A stretch of DNA of 64,000 nucleotides, from positions 17,848,381 to 17,912,380 of the forward strand of contig OX381713.1 in NCBI GenBank assembly GCA_947462335.1, given 5' to 3'. The DNA comes from Harmothoe impar. Taxonomy: Eukaryota; Annelida; Polychaeta; Phyllodocida; Polynoidae. The position numbers were made by a program, and so were the translations under genes. The first letter of the stretch is position 1. Each line of letters begins with the position of its first letter. Shown piece after piece: positions 11,422 to 23,293 of the stretch. The notes under the pieces were generated by a model. That model was not told the DNA's origin. It saw only the letters and a list, made by a program, of their open reading frames with translations, and searched no databases.

Positions 11422-14400
11422 ACAGGTTTCCTCTGCCAGACTCTAATGATCTCAGCGATGGACACAGGTGATAAATATTTCACGAAGGAAAGGGGGGGAC
11501 TGGTGTTCGACCGTTTACCTAGATAGCTCCCTGGTGCTCAATGAGAGTGATGCTGTGTAGGAAGGAGATAATAGAGAAAGTGACCAGTCTAAGCATATGC
11601 CATACTTTATGTTACCTTGTTACCTTTAAGTTAGGAATAACTGTAATATAAACTGATGAATTACAAACGACTGAACATCTGCATCATGTGTTATCTTAAA
11701 CGCGATTTCACTATATATCCATATCATCTAGAATTATGCAGATTCCACGGACCTGAAATTTCTATAATCAATGAACATAACCATGTCACACTGTTATAAT
11801 GCTTGTAAACTATATGCATTTTGTCAGCGATCTCTTGTTTCAAAAGGTTATAAAAATGTGTCTTACAAATCCGGAATTATAGGTTGATCAGACCTCGTAT
11901 AAATTCTGGGATGCAGAGTTGGGGTATGTTCATAAATGATTCCACCTACCTTGACCCCCTCCCCATCCCTGATGCTATTTTAGGCAAAGTGGCCCATAAT
12001 CAAATGTATGGACCGTGTCACGTTTGATCGCTGAAACCAAAAGACAGCTTCCAAGGCCACCCCCCTCCTAGGTAGCAGGTGACATCATCTGTGAACGTTC
12101 CCTTGTATAAATGTAGTAAACAAAATTAATGCGGTAAACATTCTTGCCATCAGACGCTGCTTTAAATCAATGAAAATGCTAAAAATAAATCCATTCCCTT
12201 TTATCCCAAAAGCCGCTGCCCCAACATTGAATCCCAGACCACCCCAAATAGCTCGACTTTGAAAACTGCACTCAGTTGATAAAAATGCCATCTTAGTCGG
12301 CTTTGATGCCGAGTGGCACCCTAATCGAAGAGGGTATTACGTAAAATAGCCTTGAGCCTGTTATCCTTTAATCTGGATAAACTTCAATCCTGTTATGCGA
12401 GGTGACGAGGTAGAAGAGTGGTTTGCCCTAGCTATTATTGCTAACCGAAGACTAGATTCTATATTATCGCCCACTAGCACAGATCACAGAGCCTGCCCTG
12501 CGGAGTGTCTTAGTGTTGACGTAGATGCCCGTATTTGCATACGCTGGTTCTTGGAGCGCACTGCTGGTGGTCTTGCAGAGGAGTTATTTGAGGCCGGAAA
12601 CCAGCGGATCTATGCTAATCAGCGCCTCTCCTACCGGAAGTAGCGAGCAGAAATGCTGAGCATTGATTTAGGGGTAATGCGAGGTGGCGAGATGAAAGAG
12701 GGTGAGGTGGAAGCGGGGTAGGGAGGCGGCATGGAAAGTATGGGCTTTTGGAAGATGGGTGGGCCAAGAGGTAACAGGACCCATTTACATTAAGAGTTGG
12801 TACAAAATACTCCTGGGAGATGCAAAGAGTATGGGATAGTACACATGTTTCCAACGATTTATGGTAGTGCTTGCAGGGCTTCTGGTGCATATAATTATAT
12901 ATAGGTCCAGCGAAAATTAAAAATATCAACATTCCATAGTTTGCACTCACCAAGGAATACCCCAATGTCCATAGCTTCGGTTTAGGGATGTAGACAATAA
13001 CAGGTAGAATCGATATTCAGCATGGGAGAAGGATATTGCATACTGTAAGAATTAGGGAATGTAATCAGAATGTAATGTATAATGAAAATACAATGAATTG
13101 TATTTGTGTGCAAGTATATCAGCCAATTATAACTACCCGGAGCAACCATATTCAACTAGTTCTAGGAAGCAAAGTTAGGCTGAGGGAGGTCCCCTTGAAG
13201 GCATCACGTAAAGCCTGACCAAGCTGTACCTCGGTTCGTGATTCCTTATAGATACATATGAATGGTGGTCATTGTCCGAGACTTTCGAGTCAAATCCTAT
13301 ACTTACAGAAAGCCAGGCATTTCGGAGAGTATGTGGTATCTTCCAGACGTTCAAGAATGGGCCGACATTCTGGGTGACTATTGTTGACACAATTCATCAT
13401 CCAGCGTCGTCTCTCGTCGGGCATGTAATCTCCCCCTGGGGCTAACCTGGTTTGCGGGAAACCAAACCCCCTTCCCCAGTCTCTATCCCTCATCTCAATA
13501 CGCAAAACTCTCACACACCTCCCCTTCGATTCTCCAATAATCAGTAGCGTAAGCGAACCTCATTGCGATTCCTCCATTTTTGCTTGGCTCTGGTGTTCAT
13601 GATTACCATTGAATCAACATGTTGGGAAATGAATATATCAGATATGTAATGGATTGGTTAGAGATACTCAATATTGGGGCCTGTGTGCCGGTAAAGGCAA
13701 TTTTGGAGGAGAATTGGATATTTTTTGTCGTTATATTAGGGATATTTCCTGAAGTGAAAGCTGTTCCGTTAGATGATCCCTTGGTAAATACCCCCATCGG
13801 ATCTTGCTACTCATTTCTCATCAGTGTTTGTCATTAGAAATGAGATGTTTGTCGATTAATTTCTAATCAGTCGCTTCGTTACTGATTTTAGGTGATTTAT
13901 CAAGGTTTGTTAACCACGAAAAAGGCTGCTAATATTCTCAATTGTAATTAGGGCCGCCAAAAGCTCATTAAAACAGACAAAGAAGGAACATTGATGATTA
14001 AATGCTATATTTTTACTCAATTAGAATCAGACTATTTCTGTTGTTTCTGGAAGTTTGATCAATCAGATACTCTCCTGTGCTACAGGAGATTTTAGGACCA
14101 CTGAGAAAAATATTTTACATCATCAGCAGCCTGGTCAAAAATACACTAATCTTTGTCTCTCAAACTATCTTTCCGTCTGTGTGATCCTTTATTGTATGGG
14201 CCCGTTGCTACAGTATTTTATTTACGAATTAATCTAGTTTATTCTGATTTCATTTCCAGCTGATTACCCCTAATACAGAAAGTTAAAAATGTTCTTGCTA
14301 CTCATTTATAACCAAAGATATCTCACCACTTGGACATTGAACGGTGTTGATAAGTGGGAGCGAAATACAGCCCAAGGTCCAATGCATGAAATAACTTTCA

Positions 14401-15050
14401 CTTTTGAATGATTTGAGTGTATGTTTATGTTAAATTGATTCACAGAATGTGTAAAAATTCAAACGGGTTGCAGAATCGTTCATGCTGATTACACAGGAAG
14501 TGAAAGTACTGAAACACAGGGTGAAGAATTTCTGGGTTGGAATACAAGGTTGCGTATACTTAAATGATAAGACCCTTGAATTCAATGTGAAATAAAGAAA
14601 GCAAACACTTGTCTCTGCAGTAAAATAAACAGCGTCTCACTACAGTTACTACACGGAATGCAGCAAACAAGTGGAAGCATGTGCCACCATTTTACTGGGT
14701 ATACCACCCATTAGTGTCATTCCGAATTGCTTCTCTCTATATTTTATGACCATCTAAATATGGTAAGCCATAGGGATCAGTGTAGCCTGAATTTTGATGG
14801 AGAACCTGGGTTTTAATGATTGGAATATTCATGGCAGCCATGGATCATATAGGTTACCGTGAAGGCAGATTTGAAATATTCCAGATCTGCCTTCCAATAA
14901 AACTGAGTCGCCCAAAGCAGTTAAAGTATTTTTCATATACAACATAGAGTCCAATGCACCCAACATCTGTAGTTCATATGCATTAGTGAATGAGATGTAT
15001 CTATCATATTTTGTATAACATTATTTTTGAGACAATGCTATGGCTCAAAT
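11422..15050. other. No confident gene
   Basis: Mostly unique-looking sequence. A short palindrome built from GGCAGAT and ATCTGCC is at about 14863-14896. AATGCGAGGTG recurs near 12392 and 12677. Apart from the possible ORF listed separately, nothing gene-like is supported. Confidence 0.4.
12395..12643 (+). CDS. Possible small ORF or exon, unrecognised
   Basis: This is an 82-codon frame with fairly protein-like composition: acidic and hydrophobic residues mix evenly, and arginines occur in helix-like spacing (WFALAIIANRRL, IRWFLERTAGGLAEELFEAG). GC content is higher than in the surrounding DNA. I recognise no family. It could be an exon, a decayed transposon fragment or chance. I see no TATA box or splice signals convincing enough to choose. 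Confidence 0.2.
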   Translation: MRGDEVEEWFALAIIANRRLDSILSPTSTDHRACPAECLSVDVDARICIRWFLERTAGGLAEELFEAGNQRIYANQRLSYRK

Positions 15051-15093
15051 GCCAAGATGCTTTCTATGCCTACAGAACCTCTGCAATTTGAGG

Positions 15094-15142
15094 CTCTTGC
15101 AATTTGGGAGTCTTGCGATTAAGTTACTCCAAATTGCAAGAG
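15094..15142. repeat. Hairpin, 17-bp inverted repeat
   Basis: CTCTTGCAATTTGG at 15094 and CCAAATTGCAAGAG at 15129 form an almost perfect stem with a short loop. A second weaker one (GTTGCAATAT with ATATTGCAAC) follows at about 15213-15260. Both lie just outside the foldback element and may belong to its outer arm. Confidence 0.55.
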
Positions 15143-15279
15143 TTCTATCGCTGGGGTTATCAATCCAAATCCCACTGTGCGAAGTATATTGCACTGCATC
15201 TCTGCAATATGGACATATCTGTTGCAATATAGTCGATGGAGGGAACAGATATTGCAACATATCCAGGATTCCAGGTCAA

Positions 15280-16435
15280 TATGCTTAAATTGCAACAGAA
15301 AATGCTAAATTGCAGAAACTTTTCACTTAAGCAAGGCCCAATTCGTAGCAGATTCTTAGCATTTATAGCTCCCTGTTGTAGCAACATCTGCTGTGATATG
15401 GGGACCTGCAGGGAGGTCTGTTAAGCCCTAATCCTACAAAATTGCCCTTATCCTACAAAATCATACAGGTTTGTAGTATAAGGGCTGTCAGTCATGCCCT
15501 TATCCTACAAAATTTGACCTTATCCTACAAAACACCTGTTAAGCCCTTTTCCTACAAAATTGCCCTTATCCTACAAAAATATATAGTTTTGTAGGATAAG
15601 GTCTAAAATCATGCCCTTATCCTACAAAATTGCCCTTATCCTGCAAAACCTATACTAATTTTGTAGGATAAGGGCAATCAGTCAAGCCCTTATCCTACAA
15701 ACTGCCCTTATCCTACAAAACCAATATAAGGGAGGATTTATAAGATAAGGGCCTAACAAATGCACTACACCCAGAAAATGTTAATTTTTATATAGTTTAT
15801 CCATCTAAACATAGGTTACTCCTATCGTCGTCTGGCCTAAGTTTATGGGGTGCTGTTCCGACTGGCCCCAACTCGCAGTCCATATATAGGCATGTGACGT
15901 CATTAACACGTGACCTTCTATAAATAGATTCCTCTTCCAACTATTTGATCACGTGACTTCCGCCGGTCTCTATATATCTTCATGTGGTGCGAGTTGAGCC
16001 AGCAGAAAAGCAGGGAACTCCCTGCTATTCAAGATGGAACTGACGGTAGCTAAACCACCTAGCGTCAGTGGCACGGACTAATTTTTATATTATATTGTAG
16101 GATAGGTGAATTTTGTAGGAAAAGGGCTTGGGTGATAGCCCTTATATTACAAAACCTACCTGATGTATAGGTTTTGTAGGATAAGGGCAATTTTGTAGGA
16201 TAAGAGCCTGCATGACTGATTGCCCTTACCCTACACAATACAAAGGTTTTGTAGGATAAGGGCAACTTTTTTGTAGGATAAGGGCTGATTTTGTAGGGTA
16301 CGGGCTTGACTGACAGTCCTTATACTACAAAGCTATACATTTTTGTAGGGAAAGGGCAATTTTGTAGGATAGGGGCATAACAAGGTCCACAAATAGCAAC
16401 AGATTCCTATATTGCAGAACTTTCCAGTATAGATT
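15280..16435. mobile_element. Foldback element with CCCTTATCCTACAAAA tandem arms
   Basis: The left arm (about 15420-15750) holds roughly ten tandem variants of CCCTTATCCTACAAAATTG. The right arm (about 16095-16380) holds the reverse-complement unit TTTTGTAGGATAAGGGC. Outer flanks are also inverted relatives (GTTGTAGCAACATCTG and CAACAGATTCCTATATTGCAG). Transcripts crossing both arms would form long double-stranded RNA. The roughly 350-bp centre carries a symmetric promoter-like core. No coding region. Outer boundaries are approximate. Confidence 0.75.
15881..15980. promoter_or_regulatory. Symmetric CRE / E-box / TATA cluster inside the foldback element
   Basis: TGACGTCA (15895-15902) is a perfect CRE. 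CACGTG occurs at 15907-15912 and 15950-15955. TATAAATA is at 15919-15926, and TATATA sequences lie at both outer edges (near 15884 and 15971). The arrangement is roughly palindromic: CAACTCGCA at about 15869 mirrors TGCGAGTTG at about 15987. A bidirectional promoter is therefore possible. Downstream on the plus strand is only a 15-codon frame at 16034. Confidence 0.45.
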
Positions 16436-16439
16436 GCAT

Positions 16440-19400
16440 CCTGAGATTTGAGCTTATACTCATCTAAATATAATCCTGTTTTTAAAAGTATTATGATGTA
16501 AGGTTATAAATTATATAATTTCTCACCGTCATGTGACACCTAAAATATATATACTTCAAGATAAGCTCATACTTCTATCATACTAAGGCTGAATAGGAAA
16601 TCAAAACATTCAATCAAAGCATAATGCTATACATTAAACATACCCATTTAAATAATCTTGAGGCAACTATTCTAAAGTACATGAATCTGGAATCGATAAG
16701 CAATGGAAGGAGAAGTTCTGTATTGACCCAGGACAGCTTACACAAGCTCTGGGGGTAAACATCGATATATTTGCTGCTGAATGGGACTCAATACAGTGTC
16801 ATATTTGCCCCACGGTTGGTTCTACAATGAAAGGGTCTCGTCGATAAAAGTCTAGGGTCTTCTGGTGGATTACACCGAAACAATCTTGATGGTCCCAACC
16901 ACACCGACAAGGCCCTCTATGTAATAAAACAATGCTGAGGGACTGATGGAAGGGTGAAGGGAGGCCAGCCAGACTGACAAGTTTACATTGTTTGACAAGG
17001 GAATTTCTGTCATACGTCGTTTTGATAGCATTAAAAGGTTTTGGGTAAATAAGAGCGTGGCGACACGGAGGAGGAATCAGAAATACTTCCAAGGGGAACC
17101 ACTTAAATGCCTGGAATGGCTATATATCACTGAGTGTAGAGTGTTAAAGTAACTTGTGATAAGGTTTAGGGGAGGAGGTTTAGAACACATTTTCAGGGAA
17201 TGAGAAACTATACAGCATGATGAATTGTAAAACACCATAACATATGAGAATGATGATTATCATCAAACAGCATTATAATCAGAGAATTCTGGGGTTTCAC
17301 CAATAAATAAGTGCACGTTGTACGCCTTATACTGTCACACAGAACTCATGAACTATGTGAACGTAATAAGAACCCACTGCAACCCTATACTTCAAGTGCA
17401 ACAGACAACCTAATGAAAGAGCATGTGCAGCAATTGGTAAGTCTATGACATTGTCGAAGCCATATGTAGTTTCATATATGTAGCTTTATATGGAAATTGA
17501 TATCTTTAGGGTAAATGGGAGAAAATGCAACCCTCCACAATATACCCCAACCCTAGTCCATCAGGTAACTTCCCCTTTCCTGCCCATTGGCAGCAAATGA
17601 GTCCTATATCGCCATACGGAAGCTATGAAATATTGATGAGGGTAAGAGCCCATTGCCATCCTACAACTCACAAATGACAAAGGGCACCCTTCGCTTTGAA
17701 AGCAACGCCTTCCTCTCCACACTGGCTCTCATCCTTCCTAGAAAAAAGAGACAGAAAATCTCCAGTTTGCCAAGGAGGCACTCCACCAATGGCAGGCAGA
17801 GACTATGACAATGGTGTTCTTTCGCTGGTTTCTGCCGACTACCAGTAAATATAGTCCCTACAGTGAGGCACACGTGCAGCGGTCAGAGACAGCAGACGGC
17901 AACCAGCGGATGTCGCTGGTATACCAGAACCAGCTCGGCGCAGTTGCTAGATGTTGCGGTATTTTCTAAAGATCGGCCTGCATTTTGCACTCTGAGAAGA
18001 TTGATTCCCTTCCTCCTAATAGGCCCCACTAAATACTTGGCTCGAACCGGTTTTGCTTATGAGCTGCATCTCCATCTGTTATGATGATACACATAACAAT
18101 AATTATTATTGCACTGATCACCTGATGTTATAATCCAACTACTAGTATTTAGAGGGTAAAGACAAATCGGACAAAAACCCATTTAATTATCAAATAAATT
18201 ACAATTTTATGCCTCTTGACTACTGTGACAATAGTAACTATGATATAGAGTCATGTGGGTGATCAAATACATGACTCCATGAGCATATACATGATAGTCA
18301 TTATGTGCAAAGGTCCAAGCAAATTAGTTTGACTTAGTGTCTGGAATGTGCACCTTGTATCACTGTTGTTCGATGGAACTCATTGACACAATACGACACC
18401 ATACACCATAGGATAAGATTTTTCACATAATCACACATATTCACACATATTCACATAATATTCACACAGCATCATGTAGCATGACACAAAGAATGTTTTG
18501 GACCATAATTATTGTTTCACTTATTTGATGTTGATAAAAACAAAAGTAGGACATCTGTTATATTTGTGATACTCATTATAATTGAGTAGAAGTTGGCATA
18601 GGGTACCATAGCAGACATCTGTTAGTGCACTCTGCTGGTGTGTGCATGCTAATTTATTCACCAGGATTCCTACCATGGTGGTATAGACCAAATAAGATTA
18701 CTGGAGGAAAGGTGTCTATGGTATTTCCCCCTTCGCCACTTTAATCAAAATCATATGGCATGTATTTCGATAGCTTATGAAACTTGATAGAATGAGAGGT
18801 GTACGGCCAGGTCTTGGATACATCGAAAACATGTTATTATATTTATACACCACGATAATGATTCCATTTTTCACATGAGAATATCAAGGAACAACAAAGA
18901 TGGCACCTGGTGTCAAAACCCTGCACTATTCCAACCTTACAAAGTGATAATGGTTATGTTTGAAGATGCGTGAGTGTGTGCCAGAAGGGAAACTAGGTGA
19001 CACTGCATCACACAAATACCTGCAATGTGTGACAACAGGTGTCATCAAAGTTGATTGTACCCCTTTCCCTGATTAGAGAGAGTGGTTATTCTTAAATATA
19101 AGTATCTAAACAGGGTCCCACTGTATTGTGAAAGAGACAATGCACCTGCCCTTCTATTAGGTTTCATTAGGTATAGAAATACATACCATGTCATTATAAT
19201 TAAAGCAGCATTGAGAGGACCAGATGATAGACACCTTTCTACTGGTCATCATATGTGGGTAAACGCCTGGCTATCCTCTCCTACATATGTGAACTGATAT
19301 GTTGATCAGCTGATGGTTATTATGGACCAGGTACATAATACTCATCAGCCCTATCTTGCAATGCTAGGAACCTGATTGAATAAATTTGCCATTTGTGTGA

Positions 19401-20505
19401 GTAAGTTCTTTTTTAGATCTGTGTGAATCTATTCCATGGAACACAGTGTCAGTGTGTGTGAGTCTGTTACATGGTATACAGATGTGACACAAACTGCACA
19501 GATTCAACACAAAGTTCCAAGGGTAAAACAAGGTGAGCCACTCTGGAACTAATTTGCTGGGGGTAGTGTAGATTCATTGATTGGTGATATCTAATATTTC
19601 ATTGTCCGAAGTGTAGCCAGGTCTTCACCTTTGTTTCAATATTTATACAACATACTAGGTATCCAGCTCTCCAACAGCCATCACCAATCACCCAGGTCAC
19701 ACAAATTGCACCATTACGTAAGTATTGATTTCTAACCACCTTTAGGGGTCTAGGTACTAGAATGGATATCTAATTGACACAGTTTCATGGTCGCTCTTTC
19801 ACACTTGTAAGTTGAGTGACAGCACCCCTCACCTGAGTATGATGTGCCGTGCTTAGGAGTGCAATATGTGTAATATTGTCTTAAACAATCTTCAGTTCAT
19901 ATTTCATCTCTAGAATGTCACTGACTCCAATACCGACATTTGGCTTATTTAGTTAGAAACTGAATTTCCTTTGGTAATTCAAACGCACACTGGTCGAGCA
20001 AAAGAAACCTAACTCAAATATTCCTGTTGTAATAAAAGTGTCGTTCCTCATCTCTATTACCTATTTATTGTGGGGGGTGGTCTCAGTCCAACAAAGTCAT
20101 GAGAGGTCGTCTAACCTCATGGGACTCATTGCACATCCCATAACACCTCTGGTTGTGCTGAATTATCACTGTATGCTTCCACCGATTGGTCTCTGTACAC
20201 AGCTTCGCCCTATCCACATCCAGTCTGCTGGGTAAATCTCTAGCTCTAGTGTGTACCTAAACAGGCCATTAAGCATACTGGTTTTGACTGAGCGAACAAC
20301 CCGTTGAATGTTTCCCTCCGGCATGACAACGGTAAAAGCTTCTGGCAAACCTAAAACGCATATATCCGGAAGGTGAAATGGTGAAGGAGGTCTTTTATGT
20401 CGTTGTTGAAACGTGCTGCGCTATAGGATAACATGAAGTAGCATAAGAGGCTGTACACTTTTTGAATTCTCTATACTAAATTTACCTAAAGCCCCCATGC
20501 ATCTA
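16440..20505. other. No gene recognised
   Basis: AT-rich DNA with a few simple near-repeats (TCACACATAT around 18430-18450). Open frames of 60-97 codons (16799 minus, 17661 minus, 17863 plus, 19082 plus, 20038 plus) have no recognisable domain. About 25 bp at 20250 (TAAACAGGCCATTAA) recur at 41932, so at least one dispersed repeat fragment is present. Confidence 0.45.
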
Positions 20506-20791
20506 ATAATACTGTAACGGGTTGACTATAAAGTCTAACTGTTATTGTTGTATATCTATTGTATGTTGTATGATGTAAGACAACACAGTTCTATTGTGTT
20601 TAATAACTGTTTTATTCATCTAACTAGTGTCGTCGGTTCGTTACATACACCGACTCCTCTAGTTCGGTTATCTATACGGTAGTGTACCGGTACCACCTTC
20701 GGTTACCGTCGGTAGTTGTTACATAAGCATTTTACATAACTAAACCTAACAGGTGGCGCTGCTAGTACGGTCACGTGGCTATGCAGCGCTG

Positions 20792-20798
20792 TATATAA
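20792..20798 (+). promoter_or_regulatory. LTR TATA box
   Basis: TATATAA inside GTATATAAGACGG, 182 bp upstream of the AATAAA signal (20974-20979). This is the usual U3-R layout. An initiation site would be expected near 20825. The same site in the 3' LTR is at 37569-37575. Confidence 0.7.
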
Positions 20799-20973
20799 GA
20801 CGGCTACTTCTCCATTGGAAGGCAGTCAGGTTTGGGACTGTCGTGACATGACCACCCTGTGCTCACGGGCTTAACTCTATGCTATAGGGTTGCCCCACTG
20901 TATTATATATCTGTTCTGATCTTGTATATCCGCTGGTTATACTTGTACTATAATACCCAAGAGTTACCTTTAC

Positions 20974-20979
20974 AATAAA
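20974..20979 (+). terminator. LTR polyadenylation signal
   Basis: AATAAA in the 5' LTR, repeated at the same offset in the 3' LTR (37751-37756), where it would end the genomic transcript. Confidence 0.6.
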
Positions 20980-21060
20980 GTCGCCGTATATTAAAGTCTA
21001 ATTTACCTTGTCTGGTTTTTGTACTCAAGTGTTACATACGTAGTAAGAGACCAACTACAT

Positions 21061-21072
21061 TGGTGCCGTGAC
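21061..21072 (+). promoter_or_regulatory. Primer-binding site, tRNA-His type
   Basis: TGGTGCCGTGAC begins one base after the 5' LTR. It is complementary to a tRNA 3' end reading GTCACGGCACCA. That is the acceptor end of animal tRNA-His, whose 5' strand starts GCCGTGA. Complementarity appears to stop after 12 bases. Confidence 0.75.
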
Positions 21073-21121
21073 CACTTGATCGAACCGACCATTGATAGGG
21101 TATTAAATAGACTTACAGTAT

Positions 21122-22069
21122 ATGGATTACCTATACGATTTTGTCAGCTCGTTCAGCGGCAGGACTAAAACCCCTGCTGAGGAACGTGAAGAAGCCGTAC
21201 AGAATGTACGCTTCTTCACAGGCAAGTCCAATAGGGGGGAGAGCCGGGCAGCCTTGGAGGTGCCCGGTGACGACCTCTCCCAAGAAGCAATAGGTGATCC
21301 TATTGTGGAAGCCTTTACCAGAGGAGAGGATGGGGAGCAATCTCCAATCCCGGGACCCTTTGATATAAGCTCCAGGAGATCGTTGGACTCCCTTTCCACG
21401 AATCTTTTCTGTCCTGAGGGTCAGAAAATACCGGGTAGAGAGCCTAAAACTCTCGGCCCAGCTGCCTTCGGTTCTACACCGACGGTAGCAGATCCTTCAT
21501 TGGATCCAGACACGTCGGTTTTCACTGATGGTGCCACTCCTACACCGAACGGTATGGGGGGTGGCGGGCTATCAAAGAAGACTAATGTGGCAACAGAAGC
21601 TCCTGGTAAGGGGTATCCGCCAGCAGTAGATGAGCCATCCAGTTTACCACTGGATGGGGACCTACTAGCTGCCATGGGTATCCCCACCAGGAAAACTGAG
21701 TTGCATGAGCTCGCGGAAGCCCGGAAGGAACTTGCTTCCATCAATCAAACTAGGAAGTTATTCCTAAGGGAGGTTGATGAGAAGAAAAGGTTCCTGCTGG
21801 AACTCCAGAACGAGATGGCTTCCCACAAGGTGGAGGTTGACAAACTTTTGCACCAGAGAGTGTCTGGCGAATGTGAGGTTGCAAGCTTAACTTCCTTGGG
21901 AAAGGATTTGAGCACGCAGCTCCACTTAGCCAGACAAGACCTCGCAAGCTTAAGGCAAGTCAATCATGACCTGAAGACGAAGTCGGAGCAGGTACCACCA
22001 CCTACCACGGTGGTACCTCCAGTCATACCCGTACCCAATGTGTACACGACAGTGACACCTTCAAGCTAG
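21122..22069 (+). pseudogene. gag: Gag, N-terminal segment with coiled coil
   Basis: This 315-codon frame starts about 50 bp after the primer-binding site, so its ATG is a credible gag start. The first half is acidic and low in complexity (Gly, Ser, Pro). Residues about 190-290 form a heptad-rich coiled coil (ELHELAEARKELASI onward), suited to Gag self-association. The frame stops at TAG 22067. The adjacent frame (+2 relative) is open across the stop and carries the capsid, so either a one-base indel split gag here or the two parts are made separately. LTR youth makes decay by age unlikely; sequencing error, a recent mutation or a frameshift site are the alternatives. I see no classic slippery heptamer. 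Confidence 0.7.
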
Positions 22070-22089
22070 TACACACCACGGTAACAGGT

Positions 22090-22701
22090 ATGACACCTCA
22101 GATGGGGGCTAGCTATCTACAGACTCCGGTCTGTGGTGGCGCCTTTGGAGGCACGGCAACACCTCCAGGGTACACCCACCCATCTACTGGTTCAACGATG
22201 TTGAACCAACAGCAGACCATGGTCTCAGTTCCAGTACCGAAACCCAGAGCTAGACAGGGCTTAACTCCTGTCCAGCGGGCTAAGTACGACCGGAACCCGG
22301 CTATTGAGAAGCTGGGGACAGACATCGTCCCGCGGGACATCGATGAACTGGATGAACGGTATGCTCCTTTCAACTTTGGGGAGATCAAACATCCTGATGC
22401 AGCCCGTCAAAAGGCCATCGATATTCCGCCTTTCACAGGGTCGCCACCCTGGAGAAAGTACAAAGTTCGGTTCAAGGCTATTGTGGAGAGCAATCGCTGG
22501 AACAATCAGCAAGCGCTGGTTGCTCTGAAGCAGGCACTCTGCAACGGGCCAGGCGAACCAGCCCTTTTGGCGTTCGAGAGAGTGAAGATCAAGACATTGA
22601 GCTCACTTGAAGAAACAGCTGAATGGGCGATGGGACGAGCATCTGAGATCCTACGGATTTGCTCTACAAGAACTGATATCCGAGTGTTATCAGGGATGTA
22701 G
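22090..22701 (+). pseudogene. gag: Gag, capsid N-terminal part (second frame)
   Basis: This frame opens upstream of its ATG and overlaps the end of the previous segment. Residues about 110-175 match the retrotransposon Gag capsid pattern: a PPFTGSPPWRKYKVRF block, then NRWNNQQALVALKQAL, then a Gly-rich turn and a hydrophobic helix. The frame diverges into non-family sequence near 22650. There the next frame (22607-22990) takes over with YGFALQELISECYQG, so a second frame break lies between about 22607 and 22690. Confidence 0.7.
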
Positions 22702-22990
22702 ACCTGACACCCCCACTGTCATCCAGGAGTTAACCTCCAGGTTTGTCAATGGAGTCAGGGACACCAATCTCCAGGCATATCTGCGGGAGAAATGGCAGCC
22801 GGACTTATCTCTAGCTGACCTTTTTGACCATGCAGATGTGTATGACACCAAACAGGCTGTTTTTCCTAGTGGAGGAGTGTCGGCAGCTCCATCTGTGGCC
22901 CCGAAAGGAGCTCAGGTGGTAGAGGCCGCCACAAAACCACCTAAGAAAAAAACAGCCCGCCTCCGAGGAGGTGGCGGCAGTAATGCCTGA
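22607..22990 (+). pseudogene. gag: Gag, capsid C-terminal part (third segment)
   Basis: The useful part begins near 22655. It contains the helical capsid C-terminal region (IQELTSRFVNGVRDTNLQAY, then DLSLADLFDHADVYD). A Lys/Arg-rich stretch follows (PPKKKTARLRGGGG), where the frame ends. The zinc-knuckle frame overlaps by about 20 bp from 22971. The overlap is therefore a third frame break, or a frameshift site between capsid and nucleocapsid. Confidence 0.7.
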
Positions 22991-23210
22991 CAGGGACATG
23001 GAAAAGATGATTGAGGGTTTGTTGCGGAAGCACTTAGAAAAGAGCTCTGCGTCCACTTCTGATTCTGGATCTGGAAAGAGAAGGAAAAAGAAGAAAAAGG
23101 ACACGAAACCTCAGCCATGTAGACGCTGTCAAAAGATGGGTCATTGGGCTAGCGAATGCAAAGCCCCTGCACCCGTCGCTGCTAAAACCGAAAAGGAGAC
23201 AGAAAACTGA
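22971..23210 (+). pseudogene. gag: Gag, nucleocapsid segment with CCHC zinc knuckle
   Basis: 79 codons with a Ser-rich then Lys/Arg-rich region (GKRRKKKKK) followed by CRRCQKMGHWASEC. This fits the C-X2-C-X4-H-X4-C zinc knuckle that binds genomic RNA in Gag proteins. It ends in TGA at 23208. The pol frame is -1 relative to it and is open from before this stop, so Pol would normally be reached by -1 frameshifting, common in Ty3/Gypsy elements. Confidence 0.8.
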
Positions 23211-23293
23211 ATGGGGCCCATCCTCTTGGCAAGGATGGCGCCCCCACAGTTAGCCATGCCTGTAAGGGATTAGTAGACGGTGTTAACTCTTCC

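Larger units (their letters stand above)
20513..21059 (+). repeat. 5' LTR
   Basis: 547 bp from TGTAACGGG to CAACTACA. It differs from the 3' LTR by three substitutions (in CACAGTT, AACTGTT and GTTCGGTT), which dates the insertion as recent. It contains a TATA box at 20792-20798, a poly(A) signal at 20974-20979 and one copy of the ACCGTCGG motif at 20705. Confidence 0.95.

Noticed and set aside
13283..13295. TTTCGAGTCAAATCC as a tRNA T-arm
   Set aside because: No matching D-arm, anticodon stem or acceptor stem around it on either strand.
15420..15750. CRISPR-like regular repeats
   Set aside because: Units are adjacent and degenerate without unique spacers, and are mirrored at 16095-16380; this is a foldback transposon in eukaryotic DNA.
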